Program-made: the position numbers and the translations under genes
In this document: positions 63,057 to 64,000 of the stretch, one piece after another
Numbering within the stretch: the stretch's first letter is position 1
Layout: each line of letters opens with the position of its first letter
Origin: Hymenobacter cellulosilyticus
GTDB taxonomy: Bacteria > Bacteroidota > Bacteroidia > Cytophagales > Hymenobacteraceae
Length of the DNA stretch: 64,000 nt
Assembly (NCBI RefSeq): GCF_022919215.1
Contig: NZ_CP095046.1
Span: forward strand, 5,508,501-5,572,500
Reading direction: 5' to 3'
Notes under the pieces: generated by a model
What the model saw: only the letters and a program-made list of their open reading frames with translations
Told to the model about the DNA's origin: nothing
The model's database searches: none

Positions 63057-63906
63057 ATGCGTCCCTTCTTTCGAGTACTCCTGTTTGGCGGCCTGCTTAC
63101 GGGCCCTTGGCGGCCCAGGCTCAGCAGCCCACGGCCCCGGCTCCGGCCGCCCTTTCCGAAGATTCTGTGCGGGTGATGTCGGGCCTGGTGCAAGCCAGCG
63201 TACGGCAGCTACGCGAAATTTACTTTGAGCCCAGCGACACCCGGGCTGTTACCCTGATTGAAACGGCTCTGCAGGAAATCCCGGCCCTCAACCAGCGCCT
63301 GAGCCACTACACGGCCAGCCTGCCCCGGGAGCAGCAGCAGGTGTTGGCCCAGCGCCTGCGCCAGCAGCCCTGGCAGATTGAACTCCAGACCCTGATGCGC
63401 AGCCCGCAGTTTCGCAACTTCGACGCCCGCGCCGCCAAAAACCCCGACCTGAAAGCCGCCACCGAGCGGCTGCGGGCCTCGGGCTTCGTGGGTGCTTCCC
63501 GGCCCGCTCCGGTAGTAGCCGCGGCCCCGGCTTCCGAGCCGATGGGTACCATAGCCCCGCGCCTTCTAAGCCGACGAAGTCTGCTAAACCAGCTCCGGCT
63601 GCCAATTCCCTGGCTTCATCGAAAACCGGAGCGGCCAAGCCAGCCACGGGCTTTAAGGTAGCCCCGCTTACGGCACCGGCAACGGCTAAAGCAGCTCCGG
63701 CCGCCACAACAGCAGCGGCCCCGGCCCCGGCCCCGGTCAGTGCTGCTACTGCAGCTCAGGTGCGGCACACGGTGCAGAAGGGCGAGACGTTGTTCAGCAT
63801 TTCCCGCCACTACGGCGTAACCCCGGCTCAGGTGCAGGAATGGAACAACAAGCCAACCGGGGCCGTGAAGATTGGCGAAGTGCTGGTATTGAACCCAGCC
63901 AAGTAA
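63057..63906 (+). CDS. Secreted LysM protein (frame broken twice)
   Basis: About 283 residues from ATG 63057. Signal peptide RPFFRVLLFGGLLTGPLAAQ (after adding one base at 63104-63106), a helical N-terminal domain (VRQLREIYFEPSDTRAVTLI; REQQQVLAQRLRQQPWQIEL), an Ala/Pro linker, and one C-terminal LysM domain (RHTVQKGETLFSISRHYGVT; EWNNK; IGEVLVLNPAK). The second break is at CCCC 63555-63558. The LysM domain closely matches the last one of the preceding transglycosylase, so it arose by duplication. No catalytic domain is seen; it probably binds peptidoglycan. Confidence 0.8.
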
Positions 63907-63924
63907 GACCAACCTGGCTTAACC

Positions 63925-63965
63925 CAACAAAAAAGGGACGCTGCTACAGCGTCCCTTTTTTGTTG
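63925..63965. terminator. Bidirectional terminator
   Basis: Perfect 19-bp stem (CAACAAAAAAGGGACGCTG with its complement) and a three-base loop, with A and T tracts on both sides. Confidence 0.9.
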
Positions 63966-63982
63966 TTAGTCCCTGGTCAGCT

Positions 63983-64000
63983 TTACGCAGCTACGGCCAC
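63983..64000 (-). CDS. Possible C-terminal end of a minus-strand gene
   Basis: Reading from the right edge on the minus strand gives VAVAA then TAA at 63983-63985, just before the bidirectional terminator. Only five codons are in the window, so product and even existence are uncertain. Confidence 0.25.
   Translation of the reverse strand: MAVAA

Overview
The window is a chromosomal segment of a GC-rich member of the Bacteroidota, most like Hymenobacter or a close relative (Cytophagales). The evidence is combined: Bacteroidota-type promoters (TAnnTTTG near -7, often with TTG about 19-20 bases upstream), almost no Shine-Dalgarno sequences, an rpsP-rimM-trmD-rplS block with a long S16 tail, an LptD/OstA-like assembly protein, an OmpA protein with thrombospondin-3 repeats, a TonB-receptor-like barrel, many lipoproteins, and a Rho factor with a very long charged insert. 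Species assignment is inference.

Layout. 1-4.4 kb: an edge-truncated HTH protein, a small membrane protein, a secreted HExxH protein, an HPP membrane protein, a second HTH protein with a striking 44-bp-period palindrome array upstream, and a lipoprotein coupled to an acyl-CoA carboxylase beta subunit (4.4-6.1 kb). 6.3-11.1 kb: an envelope cluster, mlaD-like and amidase genes divergent from lptD. 11.3-16.6 kb: panB, an RluA-type pseudouridine synthase, a fatty-acid desaturase, then rpsP-rimM-trmD-rplS. 16.7-25.2 kb: a hypothetical gene, an M1 aminopeptidase, a pyrophosphatase-like lipoprotein that has lost its metal ligands, a coiled-coil secreted protein, a QueD/PTPS-FolE pterin pair, a TIGR01777 epimerase and an unknown membrane-anchored protein. 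25.3-32.8 kb: PBP1A, then a long minus-strand run of six small membrane proteins, a DUF4153-type membrane protein, a winged-helix regulator and its coupled membrane partner.

32.9-44.2 kb: a membrane protein, a methyltransferase, a UbiA-like prenyltransferase, a lipoprotein, a DsbA/FrnE-like protein, rho, serS, a UBP zinc finger, OsmC, a GT9 glycosyltransferase and a PolX whose palm domain appears dead. 44.4-49.6 kb: a tandem lipoprotein pair, an EVE protein, a secreted unknown, a DUF4252 lipoprotein and an esterase-TPR fusion. 49.6-64 kb: OmpA, aminopeptidase P, a second GT9, an M16 peptidase, a nested inverted-repeat element, a standalone SRA-domain protein, a DUF4184 protein, an O-methyltransferase, the large outer-membrane barrel, a LysM lytic transglycosylase and a LysM satellite protein.

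A quality issue dominates the reading frames: at least 28 single-base deletions in 17 genes, nearly all in G or C runs, break genes that include serS, rho, lptD and rimM. Adding one base to a homopolymer restores each conserved protein, so I annotate these as single genes whose frame is broken, probably by homopolymer under-calling, and not as pseudogenes. No tRNA, rRNA, transposase, phage or CRISPR-Cas gene was found.
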